A stretch of DNA of 64,000 bases from Massospora cicadina. Lineage: Eukaryota > Entomophthoromycota > Entomophthoromycetes > Entomophthorales > Entomophthoraceae. Positions 32,435-43,016 of the stretch are shown one piece after another. The notes under the pieces are model-generated. The model was not told where the DNA came from and made no database searches. It was given only the letters and a program-made list of their open reading frames with translations. Positions within the stretch are counted from its first letter, which is position 1; each line of letters opens with the position of its first letter. The DNA is taken from the NCBI GenBank assembly GCA_022478985.1, contig JAKSZP010014466.1, forward strand, positions 248,001 through 312,000, read 5' to 3'. Position numbers and translations under genes: made by a program.

Positions 32435-33744
32435 TGTCAAATTTATAACCAGGTGATATTCCTCACATATTAATGAAATTAGTATAATAATTAATTGAGG
32501 ATGATTGCCAATTAGTTTGCTAATTTTGATTAGTTATTTAATGATAATACCCCAATCTGTGCTCCTCATTCAGTTGGGTTGAGCTTTCTTGATCTGCAGG
32601 ATCAAAAAGTATTGAGCATCATGACCAACAGAAAATTGGTGGATCACAACACTGGCAACCGAGGCTGAGAATATTGAGATAATTAGTATTATTAATCAAG
32701 ATGACAGATTACTTTAATTTTACATTATAATGTATCGGGAGAAGATACCAATAGATTTTTTAGTTAATTTCAACACTGGCGACTTATGCTGAGGATGTCA
32801 ACTAATTAATATTAATTGCTTAAGCTTTGCAGGCTTTTATTTTTCACATCAACTCCATGTGAAAATGATTGTGGGATTTCCAGCAGAAAGTCAAATCTCA
32901 GAGGACCGTTGACTTATGCCAAGGATGCTGAACTATTTAATATTAATTAAATAGTCAAATCACATTTCAACTTTGTGAGAGTATCAGGCAGAATCCTCAA
33001 CATTATTTTGGTTCAATTTGAAACCAGCGACTTATGCTGAGGATGTCAATATATTTAATTAATTCAGATTATGATGAATCAAGGATCAACGTAATCATGG
33101 ACATTTGAGGATGATGATTATTGTCAGTGAGAGTACTGATGAATACTAAGCAGGGAGAATCACCAGTGAGTGCTGATGATAATGGCAAATAAATGCCAAT
33201 GATGTGGACATGCAAGAAATGCCTATAAATAGTTTGATCTTTCTTAATTAATATATCTTCTGATCTCTAAATCTAATATTTGCCTTCCCATCTTTATTAA
33301 GTTTTTAGTTAACAGTAGTTAGCTTATATTATAGAAGTGGGACTTAAGATCCTCAGTTGTTAGGTGTTGAGTTAAAACATCTGAAGTGGTTGGCACAACC
33401 AATTCCCAACCTTGAACAAGATGGAAACCCTGCGGGAACTTGGTCAACTAGCAGCAACAATGAAGGACTGGAAGTATTGAAGGGGAGTAAAACTGAGGGA
33501 GTCAATATAGAGGCCGCTGAACCACAATCATTGGACATGTCCCAGGAGAGGACCTCTGAGCTTTAACAAGTGGTCATGCCTCAGAAAGAGAAGTTGTTGG
33601 TCTGCTGGGTTGTTGGGTTGCCCTGCAAATTTGTAGGGAAAGGTCACCAATGATTGTGAAAAAGCAAGGGCCAGCAGTCTTCATACTGTTTGTCCTGGAA
33701 CACTAATGGAGTCACCTAGTATTGAGAATGAAAAATTCTCAACA
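32435..33744. repeat. Solo LTR L inside F (1310 bp)
   Basis: It interrupts the junction between linker and reverse transcriptase that is continuous in A (near 40540). It begins TGTCAAATTTATAACC and ends TTCTCAACA. Flanks are AGGGC (32430-32434) and AGGGA (33745-33749), a 4-of-5 target duplication. It contains four spaced copies of a GACTTATGCTGAGGATG motif about 120-130 bp apart (32650, 32775, 32907, 33024) and a CCTATAAATA box at 33220. The 3' third has a 69-codon plus-strand frame (33357-33566), unassigned. Confidence 0.7.
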
Positions 33745-33749
33745 AGGGA

Positions 33750-34500
33750 AGCTGAAGAAGTAGTTACCAAGGAAATCAAGAAGCTACTGGGGCAAGGGGA
33801 TGCTAGATCTGTCAAAGAGTCTGTGGGCTTCACCCATCCTAATTTATAAAAAGGATGGTACAAACTGGATAAATGATAGACTACTGGAAGCTCAACAGTA
33901 TTATCAAGAAGGAGTCATATCCCTTGCTGGCGGATTGACAATGCTTTAGATTGGCTGGGAGAAACTTTCTATTTCTCATCAATTGATTTGATATTGGGAT
34001 ACTGGAAAATTTTATACCTGTGGCATAATAGGAGAAATGCGTTATTGTTACATCCAAGTGGCTCTTACAACCGATGCATATGCCTTAAGAACTGTGCAAC
34101 ACCCTGGCTACGTTCCAGCGGGCTATGGACACCATCCTTGGCGACCTGAAGCTGTCATGCATTCTCATGTATCTTGACAATATCAACATATTCTATTGAA
34201 CATTTTCTGAGCATCATACCCATCTGGGTGAGGTATTCCACCAGCTTTCTGAGGCCAACCTCAATATTAAGCCCCATAAATGTCATTTCTTTAAGGACTA
34301 ACTGGAAAACTTTTGGTTTGTGGTAGATGTGAAGAGGCTAAAACTCAACTGAAAAGGTGGAGTCTATCCAAAAAATGACTCATCAAAACAGTAAGCATGA
34401 CATACATGTATTTTTGGGGGATGGTGGGTTACTAACGACGCTTCATCCCTAACTTCAGCTGTATTGGGGGCCCACTATTTGAGTTACTAAATAAGGATGC
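33750..34500 (+). pseudogene. Gypsy reverse transcriptase, element F
   Basis: Decayed polymerase aligned with A 40541-41290: EAEEVVTKEIKKLL, then SSIDLILGYWKI (motif A region, 33974-34010), YLDN (34170-34181) where the family box is YxDD, and an 84-bp tract (34408-34491) that is almost identical to A. The second catalytic Asp is N, as in A. Several stops. Confidence 0.8.
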
Positions 34501-34767
34501 CATATTAGAATGGACGGAACTCCATCAACGCTCCTTTAACACCCTTCCGACAGCAAAACAATGTGTCTGTGCTATGCTACCCAAATTTTGATAAGAAATT
34601 TATTGTGCAGACATATGCGTCTCTTTCCACTGTTGGGGTGGTTCTATCTTTAAAGAGATGATGAAGGGGAGGAGCACCTTGTTGCATATTGCAGTCAGAG
34701 CCTGATCTGCTATGAAAACAATTATACCATGACTGAGCAGGAGTACTTAGTGGTGACCTATGCATAT
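34500..34767 (+). pseudogene. Gypsy RNase H, element F, part 1
   Basis: Readable as FVQTYASLSTVGVVL-like text (compare A FIVQMDASLSTVGAVL), then YCSQSLICYENNYTMTEQEY up to CATAT, where B is inserted. The domain resumes at 50704. Confidence 0.8.
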
Positions 34768-35636
34768 TGTCATGGAGAGTGCTGAAATTAATATTTAGAC
34801 TGGCCTGGAATTCTGGGTGAATTACCACCTAAAGCCTAATCCATAATGCCATGGGCATAGCCGTCCAGATTGATGTGTGGAATATAAAGAAACTGGCCGT
34901 GAGGACCAGCCAGGGGGTGTTAGTATCAGAGTCTTACCCGTTTTGTTATTCAATAAAGTATTTAAAGCCAAAGTATTTGCTTTCTCCACGATTTTTTGAT
35001 TTTAAAGGGAAATAAAGTAAGAAACTGGAGCAACAGCGGTACCTGTCAGGAACTGCTGCTTATAAGCTCACTGGGAAAAATTAAGATGCAAATCCAAATG
35101 CCATTAAGAAAAACCTAAACCAAGCTGTTGAATTGGGTTCTCAGACCTAATTTTCAACCAAATTGGGTCAAGGCTGCTTAGCCAAATTTGTTTTGGGCTC
35201 ATCACTCAGATTTAATTTTTTTGTCATGCACATGCATTTGCTATGATGGTGACGTTTTGGACATGCAGCAGGCTGCGCCCAAAGCCAAGCCACATAGGGC
35301 TGAGCCCAGTTGATGGGGAAGGGGTTGAACATCTCCATATCTGTTGAGGACAGGTGTGTTCTGGATGTAATGACTGAGTCTTGGTAGTTTTGGGGCGTTT
35401 TGCAAAATTTTACCTCTTTCTGGCAGACTATTCAATTATTCTCTACAAACTTGGCGGAAGAGGCCACTGGAAGGGGGCTGCAAAGCCTAGAGGGTACGCC
35501 GTTACCCATATCTCATCCATCACATGGGCTAAATCGCCCTGGGAGGTGGGTCACAGGTGTCAGCTTCCAGACCTTTTTTGAGCAGAAAGGGAATTGATCC
35601 CAGTCCATATGGAGAGGTTCCTTCCAAAGACTTACA
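34768..35636 (-). repeat. 3' LTR of B (869 bp)
   Basis: Plus-strand ends TGTCATGGAG and AGACTTACA. Aligns with 45255-45797 plus 50376-50703, the two halves of the other LTR. On the element's strand a purine-rich tract (AAAGGAAAGGGTAA) precedes it at 35637-35652. Confidence 0.9.
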
Positions 35637-35655
35637 TTACCCTTTCCTTTAGGAA
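35637..35655 (-). other. Polypurine tract of B
   Basis: Minus-strand CCTAAAGGAAAGGGTAA directly before the LTR start TGTAAG. Plus-strand priming site by position. Confidence 0.7.
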
Positions 35656-35774
35656 GGGAAGAAGCACCGCCACCTAGGAACTAAGCCAGTGCAACATTCT
35701 TGTAGGCCTTGGGAAGTATGATGGTCATGATTGCTGCACTTTTAGGGAGAGGGTGAGGGGCTTTGGGGCGCTAC

Positions 35775-35918
35775 ATGGAATGCTTCAAACAATTTACAAC
35801 AGTTTGCACTATTATGAGCACTAACCCAGATATTTTATATAAGAAGGGAACCTTTCCAAGCTACAAGGTACTGAATCAAATGGCAGGACCAGCGCAATGC
35901 TAAGATCGCATACACCTC
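35775..35918 (-). pseudogene. Chromodomain at the C-terminus of B pol
   Basis: Minus-strand frame EVYAILALRWSCHLIQYLVA, then WKGS, a TAA, NIWVSAHNSANC and KLFEAFH. This fits the chromodomain pattern (E-V-E-x-I-L, Y-L-V-x-W-K-G, N-T-W-E-P, N-L-x-N-A, L-L-x-x-F) with some core residues changed. In chromoviruses it directs integration to marked chromatin. One in-frame stop. Confidence 0.75.
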
Positions 35919-36002
35919 TGACTGACTGACTCCTCCAAAATGACTGGTTCAGAGGCAATGGGTGGGGTACTGGAAAAGGGAATAACAGGGAAGTGTGGAA
36001 CA

Positions 36003-37268
36003 CTAAATGTTATTTCCAGTGGAAAGGAGTGACAAATGGAATGAGCCATTACCCAGATCTTCAACAACCTCATGGGGACCTGACTGCTTACATGCAAACT
36101 TCCGTGAGGGGGCCTTGATGAGCAGGTGGCAGGTGTCAAGCATTACCTGTGAACTGACATTGAAATTGGGAGCGGGTAGGCGCTTTTGGTGAGAAAATTT
36201 CTTATAGTCAGCAATTGCTTTGTTAAGATGTTTGCAGACCAGGGACTGAATGGCCCAGATTTGTTGAGCATGCTCTGCTGCCGCAGGAACCTCGGGATGA
36301 AGACAAGGTCCATGAGAGAAGGAAGGGTTGTACCCCAAAGTCGCTTCATAAGGTATAACCCTATAGATTCATGTGTGGCATTAATGTAAGCAAACTGAGC
36401 CAATAGAAGATCATCCACCCAGGTGTCCTGCGCAGAAGGCATAACACCAGAGATACTGCTCAAGGATTTGATTAACTCGCTCTGTCTGGACATCTGATTG
36501 GGGGTGGTATACTGTGGACTGGCAGGGTTGGATTTTCAGGATAGACAGAAGAGCCATCCAAAAGTGATTCGTTAATTGTGGACCCCTATCACTCACAATC
36601 TCCTGGGATAAAACAAACATAGAGAAGATGTGACGGACAAACAGATGGGCAGTCTCTTCAGAGGTGTTGGAAGTTGAGCAGGGGATATACAGAGCAATTT
36701 TGGTGAACCTGTCTACCATAACCATAATTGCATTGTGGCTATTTGTGGGAAAAAGCTCAGTAATGAAGTCAACATACACCAACGTTCATGGCCCCTCATC
36801 ATGTTGAAGGAAATGAAGAAAAACATTCTGGCCAGAACGGTCCAATTTTGCATGTGTGCAGGTAATGAAACTTGCTATCCAAGCAGAAATAACTTTGGAG
36901 ATTCCAGGCAAATTGTAAGTCTGCTTCACCAAGTTGAGATGCTTTTTCACTCCTGGGTGACCAACTGCTAGGGGATCATGGTGGGCTTGCATCACTTCAG
37001 TACAAAGATGGGGAGGCACCCACAACTGCAACTGGAACAGAATAACATCCACATCTAATGAGTAATGGGAGCGCTTGTGTCCTGGATCTGTAAGCTGCAC
37101 TGCTAACTTCAATTCTTCAGAACATGTCATCTGGGGGCTAAAACGCAGGCAGACAAGGGAGCAGTTGGGTCTGGATCCACTGATATAATTACAGGTAGGG
37201 TAATGGTCAAAATATGGGATGGTGGAATCATGGTGGTGAGCTCTTGCTCCTACACCTCTGTGAGACAT
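36003..37268 (-). pseudogene. Gypsy integrase, element B
   Basis: Three blocks on the minus strand. The HHCC-type N-terminus (37268-36786) has HHDPLAVGHPGVKKHL and TCTHAK, with one Cys replaced. The catalytic core (36782-36411) has YVDFITELFP, MVDRFTKIALYIP, VSDRGPQLTNHFW and YHPQSDVQTERVNQ. The C-terminal part (36338-36003) has GYNPSFSHG, EVPAAAEHAQQI, SHQKRLPAPNFNV and SRKFACKQSGPHEV. The first active-site Asp (D-F-I-T) and the DRG Asp are present. Frameshifts separate the blocks. Confidence 0.9.
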
Positions 37269-37580
37269 AAAGCGGGGCTACAGCTCAGCTCTTGGGGAGA
37301 ACATTCAATGAAACCTTAACAAATTTTTATGTGGAATTGAAACTTCATAGATTGCAATACGCCCAAGCTTGACTGTGTGCCAACTTCTGCAGTTTATGAA
37401 ATTACATGAGCGCTTGATGGTCAGTCCATACTGTCACCTCATGAAAAGTGCCCTGCAGGAAGTAAGCCAATGGGTTAACGCCCATGAAACAGCAGCCAGC
37501 TCCTTGTCATAAATAGCTCAGATCTGCTATGTGGATGTAAACTTACAGGAAAAATATGCTACAGGGTGCTCCACACCATC
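37269..37580 (-). pseudogene. Gypsy RNase H, element B, downstream part
   Basis: Starts at the A insertion with YDGVEHPVA (37580-37554), continuing the frame that ends GAILLQQ on the other side of A, and runs through a decayed RNase H into the integrase. The plus-strand text at 37420-37520 is its complement. Confidence 0.8.
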
Positions 37581-37585
37581 ATATT

Positions 37586-38080
37586 TGTCGCAATTCTGAT
37601 ATGAATAGACAATAGGTTCTGAGTTGATATAGTGAAATGTATGGAATCCGCTGAATTGTTATGAGTATGATTAATTTAAGCGCCTCAAAATGAGCAATAT
37701 TAGGTTATTGGGATATTGGATGAATTTGGTGATCGTGAATTAATGAATGAAGAATAAAGGAACCAATGAGATATGTCAAAGTGAATTACTAAGCCATGAA
37801 AGTGGTACCATCCGAAGTTGCAATGATACAGGCAGGATGAAATGATCAAGGAGAGTAGGTTGTTGATAGTAGAGAGTGCACGGAACAAGTGAGGAGCTGT
37901 TACAGCGATTACATTAAATAAAATAGTATAGTGGGAGCAGGTGCTTCACATTTATTAATAACTTTATTTTTGTTGATTCAAGGGCAATTGTCTTCATATC
38001 ATTGGTCCTATTTCTCAGTGGGTCAAACTCTATTAAAATCATTTACGGCGTATCTCATTGATAACGCCAATTTTATAACA
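37586..38080 (+). repeat. 5' LTR of A (495 bp)
   Basis: Starts TGTCGCAATTCTGATATGA and ends TTTTATAACA. Aligned to 43017-43513 by eye, the differences are mostly transitions. Confidence 0.95.
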
Positions 38081-38081
38081 G

Positions 38082-38102
38082 TGGTTCTCATTACAGGGGC
38101 CC
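38082..38102 (+). other. Primer-binding site of A
   Basis: TGGTTCTCATTACAGGGGCC, one base after the LTR; related to the sites at 5952, 28090 and 29472. Confidence 0.75.
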
Positions 38103-38146
38103 ATTGATCAATCACATAAATTGATAAGCGCTCTCAGTTGCTAGCC

Positions 38147-39112
38147 ATGTCGTATCCAGCTTGCTTTACTAGGGAAACTTCTCAACACACTGCAACTGTT
38201 GAATATGCAGAACTCAAGCTTGCCCTGGACAATGTGCTTAAATGGAAAAATGAGTTTTTATAAGAACGTTGTATTGACAAGCTGCCTTCATTTGATCGTG
38301 ATGGAATTATTCATGGATTATTTAAACGATTTTAGTTTGCAGTAGAAAGAGCTTCATATCAGCATAAAGCCAAATTACTAAAGTCCACCCTGGACGTTGG
38401 AAGCGCCGACAAAATTACATGATATCTTCCCAACAGTTCCATTACCTAGTAAAAAGTAAAGGATACTGTGCTGTGGTTGTTTGGAGGAACTTATAAAATG
38501 GCGCAATCGAAGGCTGAGTTTTTAACCATTGGGTTTCAACATAATGAGACCCTCACTGCATTTGCTGATCAATTTGAGCAGAAGCCCATGTGTTAATTGG
38601 GGCAGGATATTTATCTGAATGTGACATATGCATAGCGTTGACCTCTTCTGTGAAACCATATCGTGAGCTTTTTAATGCCATGACTCCATTTTTAGAGGTT
38701 GACGTATCCTTACTTAAATATATTAAATTCTACGCCATCTATCCGCTACCTTCCCTCCACCCAATATCAAGCAGAAACCTAGCTACTCTGCTGCTAGTTT
38801 TTTTATTTAGAGGAATTATCCCTCCCTGTTCAGCATCTGGTCGGCATCCCCTGGCCTTATCATCAATACAAGCCTCGCTTCCAACCCAATTGTCACCAGC
38901 AGTTCGCCTATCATAAGGGGCTGGGTTACACTGTTTGATTTCAGCCTAACCCATGGGGTGATTCCTTTTACAACAATCAAGGTCGTAAGTCTTATGGGAT
39001 TAATTGCTTTTTGTGTGGTCGCTCTGGGCACCTGGCTAGAAGTTGTCGCAATCATCAGGTCCAGTACCTGCCGCAGGAGCAGTACCACCAAGGAAAAGTC
39101 AGAGCGGAGTAG
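38147..39112 (+). pseudogene. Gypsy gag with zinc knuckle, element A
   Basis: The frame starts at ATG 38147 (VEYAELKLALDNVLK) and, with breaks, includes IDKLPSFDRDG, KLLKSTLDVGSADK, KDTVLWLFGGTYKMA and SVKPYRELFNAMTPFL. The nucleocapsid knuckle CFLCGRSGHLARSC lies at 39005-39046 in the ATG frame. The same frame ends at TAG 39110-39112. Compared with F it lacks a coiled-coil-like stretch of about 500 bp between the N-terminus and IDKLP. Gag packages the element RNA (family knowledge). Confidence 0.85.
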
Positions 39113-39114
39113 AG

Positions 39115-39956
39115 ATGGGACTCTCTACCTCCGCTATTCTGACCCAAAACGTCCCACCAGAACCTATTCCTATACCTTCAGTAGAAGTTCCTCAGTATGA
39201 TGACGCCTTCTTATATCAGCAACCAGTTGGAGGGGTCAATGTGCTGACACGAACACAATTCATGGACATGGTGGAAGAAAACTCTCAGGAACAGCCAAAG
39301 CCTTATGCTTGTCAAATATTCGATCACCTTTCTACTGATGAACCATATCCAATAGCTGATGCGCTTCTCTTGAAAGGGGTAAGCGTGGCCCTCCCTGTAA
39401 ACGCTTATGTTAAAGAATACCCTAAAGTGGGGAATGGTATTATGAGCTTCCTTGGAAAAAAGATCTGTTAAAAGTCCATGTCTTAAAACAATCAGATGCA
39501 TCTTACTCTGAGTGTACTTGCTGTGATACTGTCATAGCAAAAACTTGAGTTCATGCGATAATTGATACAGGTGCCCTAATCAACATAGTATCCATGAAAT
39601 TGGTGTCAAAGTTGGCATTAAAGCCTGACGTGGAGCATCAAATGGTGTATGGGACTGCAGGCACAGAAAGCACGGTCTCTGAAGGAGCATACATCGCACT
39701 ACCCTTGCAGTTTGGGTCGATTGACATTGTAGCCCCAGCTATAGTGTTACCAAACAATAACTATGACCTGTTAATTGGAACCACTTTTATGCGCCACTTT
39801 AGGGATGTTGTTGATATGGCCGCGGAGACATTTGAAATTATGGGGCAGCAGATCCCAATCTACTTCACTTCCAGCAGAATGCCAAAGGATCCGGTACACA
39901 TGAGTCACATTAACCTTACATATAGTGATGGAGTGGTTGCAGTTCACTATCTCTAA
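39115..39956 (+). pseudogene. Gypsy protease region, element A
   Basis: The pol frame opens before the gag stop (clear from 39004) and has an ATG at 39115, two bases after the gag TAG. It reads MGLSTSAILTQNVPPEP and, after a break near 39471, AIIDTGALINIVSMKLVSKL with the catalytic DTGA at about 39564-39575, then VYGTAGTES, LPLQFGSIDIVAP and NNNYDLLIGTTFM. A full retropepsin pattern. The frame 39594-39956 is open to its end. Confidence 0.85.
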
Positions 39957-40540
39957 CTAAAAAGTAAGACTAGGGCCCTTCCTCACTAAATTTATGAATA
40001 TCAAGGGCTACCGCTGAGAGCTGCTGGCCCTATATCTATTCCCTATGGACACCAAGTGATAATAAACACCGAGTTAGAGGTGGAAGTGTCTGATGGGCTT
40101 TATGGGGAGGTCATTAGGCCTTATCAACAATCATGGCTTGAGCCCACGTGGCCCCTGGCATGATACTCCCGGGGCATGGGTAGATCAAGGTCTTGGTAGC
40201 GAATCTTCAGGATAAACCAATTAAAATCCGCTGACACCAAGTAGTTGCATTCCTACATTTTCATTTCAGTTGAGGAGGTCCTCAGGATTCATGAGTTTGG
40301 TTCATTTTATGACTTTGGTCTGCCCATTGAAACACAGCCTGGCATAATGGCAGTTGTACCGCATGAAAATATAATGGGGTTAACCAAAGATCAGAAATAT
40401 CAAGCGGAAGTTTTGTTTCAAAAAAAGAGAACTTTGCTGTCGATGATCATGATTTAGGGTGCGCCTGAAGAGTAACCCATTGAGTGGACACTGGGGATCA
40501 TTCCCCTATCAGATCTCAGCCAATCCGCTGATCTAGAGAA
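39957..40540 (+). pseudogene. Linker between protease and polymerase, element A
   Basis: Decayed coding sequence aligned to F 31860-32430. An open piece at 40245-40457 reads IHEFGSFYDFGLPIETQPGI. No catalytic motif; typical spacer in this family. Confidence 0.55.
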
Positions 40541-41284
40541 GCGGAAGAAGTAGTCGCAGCAGAAATTGATAAACTGTTAGAGCAAGGAATGTTCAAACCA
40601 TCAAAGAGCCCATGGGCTTCCCCTGTCCTAATTGTCAAAAAGAAGGATGGTACTAACCAGGTAAGAATAGACTACCTCAAGCTCAACAGCATTACAAAAA
40701 AGGACTCATACCCTTTGCAATGAATTGATGATGCGTTGGACCGGTTGGAGGGAGCTCGTTACTTCTCCACAATGGACTTAATATCTGGCTATTGGAAGAT
40801 TGAGTTACCTGCAGCAGAACAAGAAAAATGTGCCATTATCACGTCAAAAGGGCTTTTTCAACTGACACATATGCCACAAGGGTTGTGTAATGCCCTGGCT
40901 GTTTTCTAACGGGCGATGGACACTATCCTTAGCAATTTGAAGCTGTCATGCGTTATTGTATACATTGACAATATTAACATATTCTCCCGCACGTTTTCTG
41001 AGCACCTTAACCATTTGGAAGAGGTATTCCGCTTCTTGGCTGAGGCCAAAATTAAAATAAAACCTCGGAAATGTCGCTTTTTTAAGGATCAGCTAGAGTA
41101 CCTCGGTTTTGTAGTTGATGCAAAAGGGCTGAGGTCCCAACCCGTTAAAGTGGAGGCCATTTAGAAAATGACTATACCAAGAAGTAAGCAAGATATACAG
41201 GTATTTTTGGGGGATGGTTGGTTACTAACGACGCTTCATCCCTAACTTCAGCTGTATTGGGGGCCCACTATTTGAGTTACTAAA
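40541..41284 (+). pseudogene. Gypsy reverse transcriptase, element A
   Basis: Well-preserved polymerase: [20 protein letters not shown], then FSTMDLISGYWKIELP (motif A, 40774-40815), FQLTHMPQGLCNA (motif B), YIDN at 40961-40972 in place of YIDD, FSEHLNHLEEVF, KPRKCRFFKDQLEYLGF and VDAKGL. Stops at 40721, 40907 and 41162 replace codons for R, Q and Q by single C-to-T changes. The last 84 bp (41201-41284) carry one extra G and a TAA that F shares. Confidence 0.92.
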
Positions 41285-41305
41285 AAGGATGCTACGTTTG
41301 TATGG

Positions 41306-41770
41306 ATGGAACACTGTCAACGCTCTTTTGATACTCTTCAAACCACATTGATCAAGAGCCAGTGCTACACTACCCAAAATTCAAAAAGAAATTTATTGTA
41401 CAGATGGATGCATCTCTTTCCACTGTGGGGGCAGTTCTGTCCCAAAAAAATGATAAAAGAGAGGAGTACCCTGTGGCATACTGCAGCTGGAGCCTGAATA
41501 GCCATGAACGTAATTACACTGTGACTGAGCGGGAGTGCTTAGCATTGATTTACACATATAAGCAATTCATAGTATATCTGCATGGTGTAAAGAATAAAGT
41601 TGTAACAGATCATGCCTCATTACACTGGTTGCAGAACCTTAAGGAGCCGGAGGGTCATCTAGCCCGATGGGCTCTTAAACTACAGGCCTACAACTTTAAG
41701 ATCCTTCACCGACCAGGAGCAAAACACCAGAATGCTGATTGCTTGTTGAGGCTACCAACTATTGCAGTTA
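41306..41770 (+). pseudogene. Gypsy RNase H, element A
   Basis: The open frame 41362-41934 contains FIVQMDASLSTVGAVL (first catalytic Asp), YPVAYCSWSLNSHERNYTVT with Glu in TERE, VVTDHASLHWLQNL with catalytic Asp, then HLARWALKLQAY and HQNADCLLRLP. All the usual RNase H positions are visible. It continues in frame into the integrase N-terminus. Confidence 0.92.
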
Positions 41771-42990
41771 TGGCAGACCTGAGCGATATTATGTATGATA
41801 AGATGCTCAGTGGAAAGTACGATGATGAGCCACCCCAAGTCATCAAGGCGTTGAATGAAATGCAAGCCAATACTTTCCAGCGGAATGATGAGTTGTACAA
41901 GCAGATCGGCAACTCCACAGTGAACTTTCTATGACCCTCAACGCGGCCTAACATTATCATGAGTGCATATAAAACAGTTGGGCATGGTGACGTGCGCAAG
42001 ACGTTGGAATTATTGCGGCCTCAGTATTACTGGGAAAGCATGTACTTCGATGTGCTTGATACTGTCTCCTCCTGTCACCAGTGCCAAGTGGAAAAGCTGT
42101 TCCACTGGAAGACATCATACCGGTTAGTGAAGCCATACTTTGTTTGGCATATGGTTTCCCTTGATATTGTTGGTCCTTTGACAACTGGAACTAACCGGTC
42201 TAAGTATATCCTGGTGGCAATTGACCACTTGACAAGGTGGGTTGAGGTGCGGGCCATTTGGGACCTGAGGGCAATTACTGTGGCTAAGTTTGTAATGGAG
42301 TGTATAATTAAGCGTCACGACTATCTGAAGTTTATCCTTACTGACAATGGAACTAATTTTACCTCCCACATACTTTACAAGCTCAACGAGATGATGGCTA
42401 TCCGCAGGGTTCTAACAACACCATATCACCTGGAGTCCAATGGAATGTTTGAAAGAGTCAATGGGACCCTGGTGAACATACTACAGAAGTTGGTTATGGA
42501 TAGGGCCTCTGATTGGAGTACCCTCTTTTCTACTGCGGTGTTTTCCTACAACATTGGCTATCATCCTGCCAAGGGAAAAACCTATTCCAATTGCTTTATG
42601 GATGGCACCCTGCTTTGCCTGCGCTCCTATATGCTTGTGTAGAGGATACCAGCGTAATGGATCTGTAACGCTATTTGACCGCTCTAACAAATATGATGAT
42701 TAAATTACAAACTGAAGCATACTCGTTCAGTTTAGCCAAGATAATCAAAACCAGGCTGATGATCAGGTACAGCGAAGTGGCCTAGCACAATTCAAAGAAG
42801 GAGACATGGAACTATTCCATGATCAACATGGGTTCAGTTGGAAACACAAGTTGGCCAGTATCTGGATTTGGCCATTTAAAGTTATTGAAAAGATAGGTAT
42901 GGATGCGCATACTATCAAGGACCCCGCTAGTGGTCAGATCATCAATCAAGTTCATGCAAAGTTTCTCCGGGCATATAAGCAATAAGAGCC
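41771..42990 (+). pseudogene. Gypsy integrase, element A
   Basis: HHCC-type N-terminus near 41960-42100 (VGHGDVRKTLELL, SSCHQCQVEK); catalytic core HMVSLDIVGPL, VAIDHLTRWVEVRAI, ILTDNGTNFTSHIL and the E-containing ESNGMFERVNGTL. The D, D, E triad is present in 41959-42642. The C-terminal part (42700-42985) is decayed, ending NQVHAKF. No chromodomain, unlike B. It joins element DNA to the target, giving the 5-bp duplication. Confidence 0.9.
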
Positions 42991-42999
42991 TTATTGTCC

Positions 43000-43016
43000 A
43001 GTCAAGGAGGGAGAGA
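43000..43016 (+). other. Polypurine tract of A
   Basis: AAGGAGGGAGAGA directly before the LTR start at 43017. Same position as AAGAGGGGGTAA in F (52147-52158). Confidence 0.8.

Noticed and set aside
33357..33566. 69-codon frame in solo LTR L as an LTR-coded protein
   Set aside because: Only one LTR copy is present for comparison and no motif is recognisable.
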